64,000 nucleotides of DNA from JAZLIT01 sp045617525 (GCA_045617525.1 JAZLIT010000217.1:1-64000), one strand, 5' to 3'. Shown: positions 16,315-26,302, counted from the stretch's first letter. Notes: generated from the letters alone by a model not told the origin. Numbers and translations are program-made.

Positions 16315-16629
16315 ATGACTATTTTAAAAAAAACATTATTTGATCAAGTGCAGCTTGTATTAAAGAGTAAAATTGAGGAGTTCCATATGCAGCAATACAC
16401 CGAAATTACTATAGAAGATTTATGGAATTTTTGTGTGCAAAAAAAGTTAAAAAAGCGCCAAATAGAAACCGTGCCCCTACATGAAATTGTTGCAACTATC
16501 TTTTCAGTAAAACCGTCTGATTTATTGAATTATGAGCACGTTTCCGGTTTGCAAAAAACAAGTATAGATTTAGGGTTAGATTTAGAGGCAATAAATATGT
16601 TACTAAAGCCTTTGAAATCAGAAGAATAA
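16315..16629 (+). CDS. comN: ComN-like post-transcriptional regulator (YrzD)
   Basis: The 104-residue cytoplasmic protein is acidic-basic mixed and helical, with the block IEDLWNFCVQKKLKKRQIETV. Family and position (between spoVB and secDF) match ComN, which in B. subtilis affects comER/comE mRNA and interacts with DivIVA. The ATG at 16315 is five bases after AAGGGTGAG; the GTG at 16306 lies inside that site. Confidence 0.8.
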   Translation: MTILKKTLFDQVQLVLKSKIEEFHMQQYTEITIEDLWNFCVQKKLKKRQIETVPLHEIVATIFSVKPSDLLNYEHVSGLQKTSIDLGLDLEAINMLLKPLKSEE

Positions 16630-16642
16630 TTTATTTAGGCAT

Positions 16643-16671
16643 TTGACAGTAAAGGTAACGTGTTTCATAAT
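16643..16671 (+). promoter_or_regulatory. secDF promoter P1
   Basis: TTGACA at 16643-16648 and CATAAT at 16666-16671 are spaced 17 bases. This is the upstream of two candidate sigma-A promoters in the comN-secDF gap. Confidence 0.6.
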
Positions 16672-16695
16672 AGATTTATTGCTTTTAGCACCATA

Positions 16696-16723
16696 TTGAC
16701 ATTTTTTTTTAATTGCCTAGAAT
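16696..16723 (+). promoter_or_regulatory. secDF promoter P2
   Basis: TTGACA at 16696-16701 and TAGAAT at 16718-16723 are spaced 16 bases. Transcription from here gives a leader of about 90 bases before the secDF ATG. Confidence 0.6.
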
Positions 16724-16749
16724 ACTATATTTACAACAGGCTAGTACAT

Positions 16750-16812
16750 AAGGGAAAGGGATTGCTCTTTCCTATAGGGCTTTTTCTTGTGCTTTTGCAC
16801 AAAATCGAGGAG
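16750..16812 (+). promoter_or_regulatory. Structured leader of secDF
   Basis: GGAAAG pairs with CTTTCC around GGATTGCT. It is followed by TATAGGGCTTTTTC and then a GTGC-TTTT-GCAC mini-hairpin just before the GAGGAGG ribosome site. The hairpin plus T-rich run looks like a weak attenuator. No matching riboswitch class is recognised. Confidence 0.45.
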
Positions 16813-16821
16813 GATTTTCAG

Positions 16822-19089
16822 ATGAAATTAGCAAACCGCATTATTACATTCGTACTTGTAATCGCACTTTTATTTACAGGTATGGGTTCAACAGTGCAAA
16901 AAGTACTTGATAATGTTCGCCTAGGTCTTGATTTACAAGGTGGATTTGAAGTACTTTATGAAGTTGAGTCTTTAGTGGACGGTCAAGAAATCACACAGAA
17001 AGTATTATCGGATACGACTTCTGCTTTAAATAATCGTATTAACCGATTTGGTGTAAGTGAGCCGAATATTAATATTGAAGGTGAAGATAGAATTCGTGTT
17101 CAATTAGCGGGTCTAGGTGATCAATCATCCGCACGTGAGCTATTATCTGCAACAGCAGAGCTAACGTTCCGTGATATTGATGATAATATTTTGTTAGATG
17201 GTATGGATTTAAAAGAAGGTGGCGCATCTGCGACATTCGATGATACAAACCGTCCTATCGTAACATTAACATTAAAAGATGCTAGTAAATTTGCAGAAGT
17301 AACAGGTATGATTTCGCAAAAGCCACCTGGTGAAAATTTACTTGTAGTATGGTTAGACTTTGAAGAGGGTGTAGACTCTTATAAAGCTGAAGCAATTAAA
17401 CCAGATCCTAAATTCTCATCAGCTGCTTCAGTTGGCGGTGTCATCAATTCGACTGGTGTAGAAATTAGTGGGAATTTCACTGTAGAGGAAACGAAAAGCT
17501 TAGAATCAATTTTAAATGCGGGTTCATTACCAGTTAAATTAACGGAAATTTATTCAACTTCTGTAGGTGCCAAGTTCGGTGAGGATGCACTAAAAGATAC
17601 AGTATATGCAAGTATTTTAGGTGTAATTTTAATTTTCATCTTCATGCTTCTGTACTACCGTTTACCAGGATTAATTTCTGTCATTGCTTTATTCGTGTTT
17701 ACGTATTTAGTGTTAGTTGTATTTAATGGAATTAATGCAGTGTTGACATTACCAGGGATCGCGGCAATCGTTTTAGGTATTGGTATGGCCGTTGATGCAA
17801 ATATTTTAACAGCCGAGCGTATTCGAGAAGAATTACGTGTTGGCCGTAGCGTGAAGGATGCCTTTAAGATGGGCTCAAAACAATCATTATCTGCTATCTT
17901 TGATGCACAGCTTACGACTTTACTAGCTGCTGTTGTGTTATTTTACTTTGGTACAAGCTCAGTAAAAGGATTTGCAACGACATTGATGATTTCGATTGTG
18001 TTATCATTTGTGACAGCAGTTTGGGGCTCACGCTTCTTACTTGGCTTACTTGTAAACTCAGGCTATTTCAACAATCCAGCTTGGTTTGGTATTTCAAAAT
18101 CGACGCAGCATAAATTAGAGGATGGCGTAGAAACGTTAGAGCTTACTACAAAATTCGACCGTTTCGATTTTGTAAAGCATCGTCGTAAATTTTATGCGAT
18201 TTCATTAATAATTATTTTAGCGGGTTCAATTGTAATCGGTATTTTCAAATTGAACCTTGGGATTGACTTCTCGAGCGGTACACGCGTTGAAATTTCTTCA
18301 GAACAAGCAATAACAAAAGAAGAGGTTTTAGCGTTTGTAGCAGATCTTGACCATGATACGGATGATATTGTCATTTCAGGTGATGAGAAAAATATTGCTG
18401 TATTAAAATATAAAACTGAATTTTCTCAAGCAGAAATTTTAGCACTAAAGAAGGCTGCCATTGAAAAGTATGGAATTGAACCAAGTGTTAGTGCTGTATC
18501 TTCTCAAGTAGGGAAAGACTTAGTGAAAAATGCGATTTATGCATTACTATTTGCGATGATAGGTATTATCTTATATGTTGCAATTCGTTTTGAATGGCAA
18601 ATGGGTGTAGGTACAATTGTTGCGCTTCTACATGATATATTCTTTATCGTAGCGGCATTCAGTATTTTACGCTTAGAAGTTGATATTACATTTATCGCAG
18701 CCGTTCTAACGATTATCGGATATTCAATTAATGATACAATTGTTACATTTGACCGTATTCGTGAAAATATTAATCATAAAGGTGTAATTGAGACGAAGGA
18801 AGAGTTGGCATCGATTGTTAATAAATCATTACGCCAAACGCTAGGACGCTCTGTTAATACAGTAATAACAGTAATCGTAGTAGTTGTAGCGTTAATGTTG
18901 TTCGGTGCACCATCGATTGAAAACTTCTCAATTGCATTATTAATTGGTTTAGTGACAGGTATGTATTCTTCAATTTGTATCGCAGCTCAGCTTTGGTATA
19001 CGTTAAAAGTACGTTCAATGAATGCTAAAGGCACAAAAGTAGTGAAAAAAGAGAAAAAACAATGGGGTTCAGATGAGCCAATGGTTTAA
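16822..19089 (+). CDS. secDF: Protein translocase subunit SecDF (fused)
   Basis: This is a fused SecD-SecF of 755 residues, as in Bacillus, which uses the proton gradient to aid protein export. The N-terminal half contains LGLDLQGGFEVLYEV and the P1 extracytoplasmic domain, then six membrane helices with ALVF-type segments (GIGMAVDANILTAERIREE). The second half (LGIDFSSGTRVEI, then TIIGYSINDTIVTFDRIREN) is SecF. The ATG at 16822 follows GAGGAGG. The frame is open upstream to 16660, but that part carries the promoters and leader and is not family-like. Confidence 0.96.
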   Translation: MKLANRIITFVLVIALLFTGMGSTVQKVLDNVRLGLDLQGGFEVLYEVESLVDGQEITQKVLSDTTSALNNRINRFGVSEPNINIEGEDRIRVQLAGLGDQSSARELLSATAELTFRDIDDNILLDGMDLKEGGASATFDDTNRPIVTLTLKDASKFAEVTGMISQKPPGENLLVVWLDFEEGVDSYKAEAIKPDPKFSSAASVGGVINSTGVEISGNFTVEETKSLESILNAGSLPVKLTEIYSTSVGAKFGEDALKDTVYASILGVILIFIFMLLYYRLPGLISVIALFVFTYLVLVVFNGINAVLTLPGIAAIVLGIGMAVDANILTAERIREELRVGRSVKDAFKMGSKQSLSAIFDAQLTTLLAAVVLFYFGTSSVKGFATTLMISIVLSFVTAVWGSRFLLGLLVNSGYFNNPAWFGISKSTQHKLEDGVETLELTTKFDRFDFVKHRRKFYAISLIIILAGSIVIGIFKLNLGIDFSSGTRVEISSEQAITKEEVLAFVADLDHDTDDIVISGDEKNIAVLKYKTEFSQAEILALKKAAIEKYGIEPSVSAVSSQVGKDLVKNAIYALLFAMIGIILYVAIRFEWQMGVGTIVALLHDIFFIVAAFSILRLEVDITFIAAVLTIIGYSINDTIVTFDRIRENINHKGVIETKEELASIVNKSLRQTLGRSVNTVITVIVVVVALMLFGAPSIENFSIALLIGLVTGMYSSICIAAQLWYTLKVRSMNAKGTKVVKKEKKQWGSDEPMV

Positions 19090-19099
19090 TCTTTAATCT

Positions 19100-19133
19100 A
19101 AAGGCAACGAGAAATTTTCTCGTTGCCTTTTTT
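19100..19133 (+). terminator. Terminator after secDF
   Basis: AAAGGCAACGAGAAA pairs with TTTCTCGTTGCCTTT, followed by T-run. It is a strong rho-independent site. Confidence 0.92.
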
Positions 19134-19299
19134 CATTAATTCTATTTCCTTATCATTGTGTCTGTTAGAGTGCTTGTTGCTCTCAGTTTTTTGCAATAAT
19201 ATACCTCTGAAATTCAAATTTGAAGAAAATTCTATTTTATAAACGATACGAAGGTGAAAAAATTCGGTATAATACATGTCATGAGGAAGTGACTTAGTT

Positions 19300-21636
19300 A
19301 TGATAAAATCAGCAAAAAAGTGGCGTGTTTTTAAACAAGATGAGCAACTTGTTCAGCAATTGACGAACGAGCTAAATATTTCTACAATCGCAGCTAAAAT
19401 TTGTATGGCGAGAGGGATCACAACTGCTGAGCAGGCAAAAAAATATTTTACGATTAATGAAGAAGATTATCATGATCCGTTTTTAATGCATGGCATGGAC
19501 CAAGCCGTAGCACGTATTGAACAAGCACTAGAGGAAGGCGAAAAGATTCTAGTTTATGGGGATTATGATGCAGATGGAATAACGAGTACCACGGTTCTCA
19601 TGAACTGCTTATTAGATTTAGGGGCAGATGTAGATTTTGTCATTCCCAATCGATTTGAGCATGGATATGGTCCCAATGAGACACTGTTCCGTGAAGCGCA
19701 TAGTAACGGTGTTCAATTAATTATTACGGTGGATAACGGAATTAGTGGACATGAGCCAATTCGGATCGCAAAAGAATTAGGTATGGATGTTATCGTGACA
19801 GATCACCATGAGGCGAGTGAGGAGCTACCTCCTGCTGATGTGATAGTACATCCGCGTATTCCAGAGGGGCATTACCCGTTTGGCGAGCTAGCGGGTGTAG
19901 GAGTGGCGTTTAAGCTGAGCCATGCTTTATATGGAGAGCTCCCGGATCATTTATATGAATATGTTGCAATTGGAACAATAGCCGATTTAGTACCACTTGA
20001 AGGTGAGAATCGCTTTTTCGTGCAAAAAGGGATTAAAGCGTTAAAGCAATCTTCAAATCCTTGGGTCCGCTCTTTATGCGAGGTGTCAGGGGCAGCCCAG
20101 CGAGATATTAATGAAGAAACGATTGGCTTTTATTTTGGTCCACGATTAAATGCGGTCGGTCGGTTAGGTGATGCCTCTCCTGGTGTAAATTTTTTAATGA
20201 CTGATAATGTACTCGAGGCAAATGACTATGCTAAGCAGCTCAATGAAAAAAATCAGGAGCGAAAAGCCATTGTTGAAACAATAACAGAGCAGGCCATCGC
20301 GCAAATTGAAGCGAATAAACATTTGGCGGATAGTCATGTCTTAATAGTTTCACAGGAAAGTTGGAATCCAGGTGTAGTAGGGATTGTTGCTTCGAGACTA
20401 GTCGAAAAATATTACCGTCCAACAATCGTGCTGTCGATTGATCCGGTTAGAGGTATAGCCAAAGGTTCAGGTCGAAGTATTGATGGCTATCATCTTTTTG
20501 ATGAGCTTACAAAAAATCGTGATATTCTACAGCATTTTGGTGGTCATCCGATGGCAGCTGGAATGACGCTAGCTACAGAGCATGTAGATGAGCTACGCAA
20601 TCGATTAAATGAGCAAGCGAAGGCTATTTTGACAGAGGAGATGCTAACGCCGGAAATTGTCATTGATGTGCCTGTCGAGCTAGGGGAAGTAACGGTTCAG
20701 TCAATCGAGGACATTCGTAAGCTTGGCCCATTTGGTGCAGGCTTTAAAAAACCGATTTTTACGCTTCAAAATGTATCTGTTAAATCAATGCGTAAAATTG
20801 GAACGGCAGAAAATCATTTGAAGGTGGAATTGGATGATGTCAGTGGATCTGTTGACGCAATTGGCTTTGGTAAAGGGTATTTATTTAATGAGTTAGCTCA
20901 TGGTGTGAAAGCTTCATTTATTGGAGATCTTCAAATCAATGAGTGGCAGGGCAATAAAAAACCACAGTTTATGATTCAGGATGTAGCAGTTGATGAATGG
21001 CAGTTATTTGATTTACGTGGTAAAAGTAAGGCAACAAAATGGTTCCAAAAGGTGCCACAGCAAAGGACGAGCTACTTAGCCTTCCAACAATCGACGCTAG
21101 AAGAATTTAATGGTGTGCAAGACAGTGAAATACTATTTGTGCAAGAAGGGCAAGTACTGCCAAAAATGGAGTCAAATATTGTCCTTTTAGATATGCCAAC
21201 TGATGTAGAATTACTTGAGGTGTTACTTCAGTCAAATGAAATCGAGCGTATTTATGCACATTTCCATACATCGAGCTCGCAATATTTTAATGGAATGCCA
21301 TCGCGCGATCATTTCAAATGGTATTACGGATTTTTAATGAAACGCCCACAATTTAATTTGGAACAACATATTGCAGCATTATCGAAGCATATTGGACTAA
21401 ATATCGACGTAATTAATTTTATGTCAAAGGTGTTTTATGAGCTAGGATTTGTTAAAATAGAAAATGGTCTGTCGACAGTTGTCGAAAAGGCACCAAAAAG
21501 TAATTTAACGGATGCCGATGCTTATAAAAAGCGAGCGCAGCAAATTGAACTTGAGCAGAAGCTTTTATATGCTACCTATATAGAGTTAAAACAATGGTTT
21601 GATGAACGTTTAAGTTCTCAGGGAGGAAAAGATTGA
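19300..21636 (+). CDS. recJ: Single-stranded-DNA-specific exonuclease RecJ
   Basis: RecJ degrades single-stranded DNA 5' to 3' in recombination and mismatch repair. The DHH-family motifs are visible in 778 residues: VYGDYDADGITSTTV, TVDNGISG, VTDHHEASEELP, and the DHHA1 motif FGGHPMAAGMTL. A long C-terminal region follows, as in Bacillus RecJ. The ATG at 19300 is preceded by AGGAAGTGA. It overlaps apt by one base. Confidence 0.96.
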   Translation: MIKSAKKWRVFKQDEQLVQQLTNELNISTIAAKICMARGITTAEQAKKYFTINEEDYHDPFLMHGMDQAVARIEQALEEGEKILVYGDYDADGITSTTVLMNCLLDLGADVDFVIPNRFEHGYGPNETLFREAHSNGVQLIITVDNGISGHEPIRIAKELGMDVIVTDHHEASEELPPADVIVHPRIPEGHYPFGELAGVGVAFKLSHALYGELPDHLYEYVAIGTIADLVPLEGENRFFVQKGIKALKQSSNPWVRSLCEVSGAAQRDINEETIGFYFGPRLNAVGRLGDASPGVNFLMTDNVLEANDYAKQLNEKNQERKAIVETITEQAIAQIEANKHLADSHVLIVSQESWNPGVVGIVASRLVEKYYRPTIVLSIDPVRGIAKGSGRSIDGYHLFDELTKNRDILQHFGGHPMAAGMTLATEHVDELRNRLNEQAKAILTEEMLTPEIVIDVPVELGEVTVQSIEDIRKLGPFGAGFKKPIFTLQNVSVKSMRKIGTAENHLKVELDDVSGSVDAIGFGKGYLFNELAHGVKASFIGDLQINEWQGNKKPQFMIQDVAVDEWQLFDLRGKSKATKWFQKVPQQRTSYLAFQQSTLEEFNGVQDSEILFVQEGQVLPKMESNIVLLDMPTDVELLEVLLQSNEIERIYAHFHTSSSQYFNGMPSRDHFKWYYGFLMKRPQFNLEQHIAALSKHIGLNIDVINFMSKVFYELGFVKIENGLSTVVEKAPKSNLTDADAYKKRAQQIELEQKLLYATYIELKQWFDERLSSQGGKD

Positions 21637-22148
21637 TGGATTTAAAACAATATGTAACAACAGTAGAAAACTGGCCAAAGCCAGGCATTAGCTTCAAAGA
21701 CATTACAACAATTATGGATAACGGTCCTGCATACAAGTATGCAACGGACGAAATCGTGAAGTACGCGAAAGAGGTTGGCGCAGAAATTATCGTTGGCCCT
21801 GAAGCGCGTGGGTTCATCATTGGATGTCCAGTAGCTTATGCACTTGAAATCGGTTTTGCACCAGTTCGTAAACCTGGAAAGCTTCCTCGTGAAGTAATTT
21901 CAGCTGATTACGGTCTTGAGTATGGTACAGATACGTTGACAATGCACAAAGATGCTATTAAACCAGGGCAAAAAGTATTAATCACAGATGATTTACTTGC
22001 AACTGGTGGTACGGTAGAGGCTACAATTCGCTTAATTAAAGAATTAGGTGGAGAAGTTGTAGGTTGTGCATTCCTAATCGAACTTGAAGAATTAAATGGC
22101 CGTGCAAAAATTGAAGGCTACCCAATTAAAACATTAATTACTTATTAA
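21636..22148 (+). CDS. apt: Adenine phosphoribosyltransferase
   Basis: Apt salvages adenine to AMP with PRPP. The 170 residues contain GPEARGFIIGCPVAYAL and the PRPP loop VLITDDLLATGGT. The ATG at 21636 overlaps the recJ stop (TGATG) with GGGAGGAAAAG upstream. The recJ-apt-relA order is conserved in Bacillales. Confidence 0.97.
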   Translation: MDLKQYVTTVENWPKPGISFKDITTIMDNGPAYKYATDEIVKYAKEVGAEIIVGPEARGFIIGCPVAYALEIGFAPVRKPGKLPREVISADYGLEYGTDTLTMHKDAIKPGQKVLITDDLLATGGTVEATIRLIKELGGEVVGCAFLIELEELNGRAKIEGYPIKTLITY

Positions 22149-22156
22149 TTTTTTAG

Positions 22157-22195
22157 AGTCATAATTCACTTAAACGTGAATTGTGACTTTTTTTA
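22157..22195 (+). terminator. Terminator after apt
   Basis: AGTCATAATTCAC pairs with GTGAATTGTGACT, then TTTTTTT. It separates apt from relA. Confidence 0.9.
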
Positions 22196-22236
22196 TTTGG
22201 AATTTGTCGAAGTTTTAAACTTAATTTCTCGTAATC

Positions 22237-22266
22237 TTTACAATATACCTATATATTTAATACAAT
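22237..22266 (+). promoter_or_regulatory. Candidate relA promoter
   Basis: TTTACA at 22237-22242 and TACAAT at 22261-22266 are spaced 18 bases, downstream of the apt terminator. Confidence 0.45.
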
Positions 22267-22314
22267 TAACTTTATATCTAAAGAGAAAATTTACGAAAAT
22301 AAGGTGGACTTAAA

Positions 22315-24510
22315 ATGGCGAAAGAACAAATATTGGCGCCCGAAGATGTTTTCGAGCTCGTTAAATCGTATATGAATGAAGAACACGTCGCTTTTGTCGA
22401 GAAAGCCTATGAAGTAGCGAAGAATGCACATAAGGAGCAGTTCCGTAGCTCTGGGGAACCTTACATCATTCACCCCGTGCAAGTTGCGGGGATTTTAGCG
22501 GAGCTTCAAATGGATCCGGCTACTGTTGCAGCGGGCTTTTTACATGATGTAGTGGAAGACACACCTGTCACAAGAGCGGACCTCGTAAGTGAGTTTAGTG
22601 AAGAGGTTGCACTTCTTGTAGATGGCGTCACAAAATTAGAAAAAATTAAGTATAAGTCAAAAGAAGAACAACAAGCAGAAAATCACCGAAAAATGGTCGT
22701 AGCAATGGCAGAGGATATTCGCGTCATTTTAATTAAGCTCGCAGACCGTCTTCACAATATGCGTACATTAAAGCATTTGCCAGCAGAGAAGCAACGTCGT
22801 ATTTCAAGTGAAACACTTGAAATATTTGCACCACTTGCAAACCGCCTTGGAATATCTAAGGTTAAGTGGGAGTTAGAGGATACTGCACTTCGTTATTTAA
22901 ATCCACAGCAATATTATCGAATCGTAAGTTTAATGAAGAAAAAGCGTGATGAGCGTGAAGCCTATTTGGATAATGTAATAGGTGAAATTAAAGAGCAGTT
23001 AAATGAAGTTGAAATTGATGCAGATATTTACGGGCGCCCGAAGCATCTTTATTCAATACATCAAAAAATGAACGTTCAGAAGAAGCAATTTAATGAAATT
23101 TATGATTTGCTAGCAGTACGTATTATGGTTGATAGCATTAAAGATTGCTACGCAGTAATTGGAATTGTGCATACGCTTTGGAAGCCGATGCCAGGAAGGT
23201 TTAAGGACTATATTGCAATGCCTAAGCAAAACCTTTACCAATCTTTGCACACAACTGTTATCGGACCGTACGGGGATCCGTTAGAAGTGCAAATTCGGAC
23301 AAAGGAAATGCATAAAATTGCAGAATTTGGGATTGCTGCGCATTGGGCGTATAAAGAAGGAAAAGCGGTAGAATCAAATAAAGAAAATATTGATCAAAAA
23401 TTAACGTGGTTCCGTGAAATTTTAGAATTCCAAAATGAAGCTTCAAACGCGGCTGAATTTATGGAATCGCTAAAATTCGATTTATTCTCGGATATGGTGT
23501 ATGTTTTCTCACCTAAGGGAGATGTGATCGAGCTACCAGCAGGTTCTGTGCCGATTGATTTTGCTTATCGTGTGCACTCAGAGGTCGGAAACCGAACAAT
23601 TGGTGCCAAAGTCAACGGCAAGATGGTACCACTTGATACGCCGTTAAAAACGGGGGATATCGTCGAGGTATTAACGTCGAAGCAATCATTTGGTCCGAGT
23701 CGAGATTGGCTAAAAATTGCGCAAAGTACACAGGCTAAAAATAAAATTAAGCAGTTTTATAAAAAGGATCTCCGTGATGAAAATATTGATCGGGGTCGCG
23801 AGCTTGTAGAGAAAGAAATAAAACTACAAGAATTTGATATAAAAGAAGTTTTGACGCTAGAAAATATTAAACGCGTTATTGAAAAATATAATTATACGCA
23901 TGAGGACGATTTATATGCAGCGGTTGGCGTTGGAGGCATCACGCCACTACAAATCGTGAATCGTCTTGCAGAAAAGATGCGAAAAGAGCGTGAGCACGAA
24001 GAAGCACTTGAAAAAATTGCAAAAGAAATGAATAAGCCGTTGCCACGTAAAAAGACAGAATCCGGTGTTGTCGTAAAAGGAATTGAAAATCTATTAATTC
24101 GCTTATCACGTTGCTGTACACCTGTACCCGGAGATGAAATTGTCGGATTCATCACGAAAGGCCGTGGTGTTTCAGTACACAGAGCAGATTGTCCTAATAT
24201 TCAAGAGGATGATAATGCAGAGCGCTTAATCGAAGTAGAATGGGAAAATTATGTGATGAATGTGCGTAAAGAATACCCTGTTGACATCGAAATTTCAGCC
24301 TATGACCGCCCAGGCGTGCTGAATGATATTATGCATGCAGTGAGTGAAGCGAAGACGAATATTTTAGCTGTAGCAGGTCGTGCTGATCGCGAAAAGATAG
24401 CAACAATTCATTTAACGATTGCCATTTCAAATATTTCAGCTTTGCATAAAGTAGTAGAAAAAATTAAACAGTTACCAGATATTTATACGGTACAGCGTGT
24501 AATTAATTAA
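22315..24510 (+). CDS. relA: Bifunctional (p)ppGpp synthetase/hydrolase RelA (Rel)
   Basis: Rel makes and degrades the stringent-response alarmone. In 731 residues the order is: an HD hydrolase with HDVVEDT near 75, a synthetase domain with GRPKHLYSIHQKM near 242 and LYQSLHTTV, TGS near 395-455 (VFSPKGDVIELPAGS), a conserved-cysteine segment (LSRCCTPVPGDEIVGFITKG), and a C-terminal ACT domain. Both active sites look intact. The ATG at 22315 follows AAGGTGG. Confidence 0.97.
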   Translation: MAKEQILAPEDVFELVKSYMNEEHVAFVEKAYEVAKNAHKEQFRSSGEPYIIHPVQVAGILAELQMDPATVAAGFLHDVVEDTPVTRADLVSEFSEEVALLVDGVTKLEKIKYKSKEEQQAENHRKMVVAMAEDIRVILIKLADRLHNMRTLKHLPAEKQRRISSETLEIFAPLANRLGISKVKWELEDTALRYLNPQQYYRIVSLMKKKRDEREAYLDNVIGEIKEQLNEVEIDADIYGRPKHLYSIHQKMNVQKKQFNEIYDLLAVRIMVDSIKDCYAVIGIVHTLWKPMPGRFKDYIAMPKQNLYQSLHTTVIGPYGDPLEVQIRTKEMHKIAEFGIAAHWAYKEGKAVESNKENIDQKLTWFREILEFQNEASNAAEFMESLKFDLFSDMVYVFSPKGDVIELPAGSVPIDFAYRVHSEVGNRTIGAKVNGKMVPLDTPLKTGDIVEVLTSKQSFGPSRDWLKIAQSTQAKNKIKQFYKKDLRDENIDRGRELVEKEIKLQEFDIKEVLTLENIKRVIEKYNYTHEDDLYAAVGVGGITPLQIVNRLAEKMRKEREHEEALEKIAKEMNKPLPRKKTESGVVVKGIENLLIRLSRCCTPVPGDEIVGFITKGRGVSVHRADCPNIQEDDNAERLIEVEWENYVMNVRKEYPVDIEISAYDRPGVLNDIMHAVSEAKTNILAVAGRADREKIATIHLTIAISNISALHKVVEKIKQLPDIYTVQRVIN

Positions 24511-24537
24511 AATAATTAATAGATTGAGGTTTTTTAC

Positions 24538-24978
24538 ATGAAAGTTGTATTACAACGAACAAAAAAAGCAAGTGTTACGGTGGATGGACAAGTAACAGGA
24601 GCGATTGACAAGGGCTATATGCTATTAGTTGGTATTACGCATGAAGATACAGAGAGTGATGTGCAATACATTGCAAAAAAAGTGGCTGAACTTCGTTTAT
24701 TTGAGGATGAGGAAGGTAAAATGAATCATTCGATTTTAGATGTTGGTGGTGCAATTTTATCTGTTTCACAATTCACATTGTATGCCGATACGAAAAAGGG
24801 TCGTCGCCCGAGTTTCACCAATGCTGCTCGCCCAGATATAGCGAAGCCTTTATGGGAAGCTTTTAATGATGCATTACGTCAACATAATCTGCATGTTGAG
24901 ACAGGTATTTTCGGTGCGATGATGGACGTAGAATTAATAAATGATGGACCGGTGACAATCGAAATTCAATCAAAATAG
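24538..24978 (+). CDS. dtd: D-aminoacyl-tRNA deacylase
   Basis: Dtd hydrolyses D-aminoacyl-tRNAs and mischarged glycyl-tRNA(Ala). The 146 residues start MKVVLQRTKKASVTVDGQV and contain the SQFTLYADTKKGRRPSF and GxMxV-type (TGIFGAMMDVELINDGPVT) active-site blocks. It lies 27 bases after relA, as in B. subtilis. Confidence 0.97.
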   Translation: MKVVLQRTKKASVTVDGQVTGAIDKGYMLLVGITHEDTESDVQYIAKKVAELRLFEDEEGKMNHSILDVGGAILSVSQFTLYADTKKGRRPSFTNAARPDIAKPLWEAFNDALRQHNLHVETGIFGAMMDVELINDGPVTIEIQSK

Positions 24979-25037
24979 GCACCAAATGGTAACTTCCTTC
25001 GTATGATAAAGTATTGATCAGCGAAGGGAGTTTTTCA

Positions 25038-25262
25038 GTGCAATATTTTCAACAACAAACAGCATGTCCGCAATTTCTCGAAGCATTGCAGTCAATGATA
25101 GGTCAGCAAGTAGCAATTCAAACGGGTATGCATGTACAACAGGGGATATTAACGGCGGCATTTCCTGACCTTGTCGTCCTTGAAGTATGCCAAGTACCTT
25201 TTTATTATCGATTAGAAGAAATCATTTGGGTTTCGCCTGTTTTAATGAATCACCGTGGGTAA
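25038..25262 (+). CDS. Small protein, DUF2642-like
   Basis: A 74-residue protein, MQYFQQQTACPQFLEALQSM onward. It has a short beta-rich core (IGQQVAIQTGMHVQQGILTAAFPDLVVLEV) that resembles the DUF2642 group of small Bacillus proteins, some of them spore-associated. The GTG at 25038 has GAAGGGAG about eight bases upstream; the open frame to 25014 has no better site. The assignment is tentative. Confidence 0.6.
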   Translation: MQYFQQQTACPQFLEALQSMIGQQVAIQTGMHVQQGILTAAFPDLVVLEVCQVPFYYRLEEIIWVSPVLMNHRG

Positions 25263-25388
25263 AATGAAACTTCAATCAGTGGAATTAATCACTGATTATT
25301 AGTCTTCACCATTAGGGAATTTACCGGAAAATGAATATTAAGCACTTCCAACTCATATCGTAAAGATGAAGTGAGAGGAGGTGCTTTT

Positions 25389-26282
25389 TTGTTTAAACGT
25401 GTAAATCGTTTGCAAATTGAGCTGCCAGAGGTGGAATTTGGCGATGCTAATGCAGCAAGTGCTGTACAGGAGCTTTTAGGTGGGAAATTTGGCGAGATGT
25501 CGACATTAAATAACTATATGTTTCAATCGTTCAATTTTCGTGGCAAAAAAAAGCTGAAGCCTTTTTATGATTTGATTGCGAGCATTACGGCGGAGGAGTT
25601 TGGCCATGTAGAGCTTGTTGCAACGGCTATCAATTTACTTGGCAAGGGGACGTCCTTTACAGCCCAACCTGATTTAGCACCACTTATGAATGGAAAAAAC
25701 ATGCGCAATACACAATTTTTTATTGCAACAGCGCAGACAGCAATGCCCGCTGACTCGATGGGGAAGCCATGGAATGGTGAATATGTAACTTCAAGCGGTA
25801 ATTTAATGTTTGATCTTTTGCATAATTTCTTTTTAGAATGTGGTGCGCGTACACATAAGATGCGCGTTTATGAAATGACAGATCATCCGACAGCGCGCGA
25901 GATGATTGGCTATTTACTTGTGAGAGGGACCGCTCATGCTGTTGCTTATGCAAAGGCGCTAGAAATTTTGACGGGTGCAGATATTCCGTCTATTCTCCCA
26001 ATCCCTAATTTAGATAATCGAGTATTTGATGTTGCGAGAAAATACGAGGAACGCGGTTATGGAAATGTACTTTTCACATGGAATGACGAAGGTGACTATA
26101 GAGATATTGATAAAATTTGGAAAGGGAAACATCCAATTACACATGAGCAATTGATCGTTAAGGAAGGCATGCCAAAGGGTGGTAAAATTCCTGATTTAGA
26201 CGAACTCCCTGAAGAATTTGCACCGGGCATTGGTCCAGAAGAGTTCCAAAAAATTGCAAAGCGTTTAATGAGCACGATGTAA
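25389..26282 (+). CDS. Manganese catalase (YdbD-like)
   Basis: This is a di-manganese ferritin-like catalase of 297 residues. The metal ligands are in LLGGKFGEMSTLNNYMF, ITAEEFGHVELVAT, FFLECGARTHKMRVYE and VRGTAHAVAYAKALE. Relatives include CotJC of the spore coat and YdbD. The TTG at 25389 has GGAGGTG about seven bases upstream, and MFKRVNRLQI matches family N-termini. The GTG at 25371 precedes that site. It would remove hydrogen peroxide; whether in the spore or the growing cell is not evident. Confidence 0.9.
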   Translation: MFKRVNRLQIELPEVEFGDANAASAVQELLGGKFGEMSTLNNYMFQSFNFRGKKKLKPFYDLIASITAEEFGHVELVATAINLLGKGTSFTAQPDLAPLMNGKNMRNTQFFIATAQTAMPADSMGKPWNGEYVTSSGNLMFDLLHNFFLECGARTHKMRVYEMTDHPTAREMIGYLLVRGTAHAVAYAKALEILTGADIPSILPIPNLDNRVFDVARKYEERGYGNVLFTWNDEGDYRDIDKIWKGKHPITHEQLIVKEGMPKGGKIPDLDELPEEFAPGIGPEEFQKIAKRLMSTM

Positions 26283-26302
26283 AATTCAATAACGATAAGA
26301 AA

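Noticed and set aside
16660..16821. In-frame 54-codon extension of SecDF
   Set aside because: It spans the predicted promoters and leader hairpin, and family N-termini begin at the ATG at 16822 with a strong GAGGAGG site.
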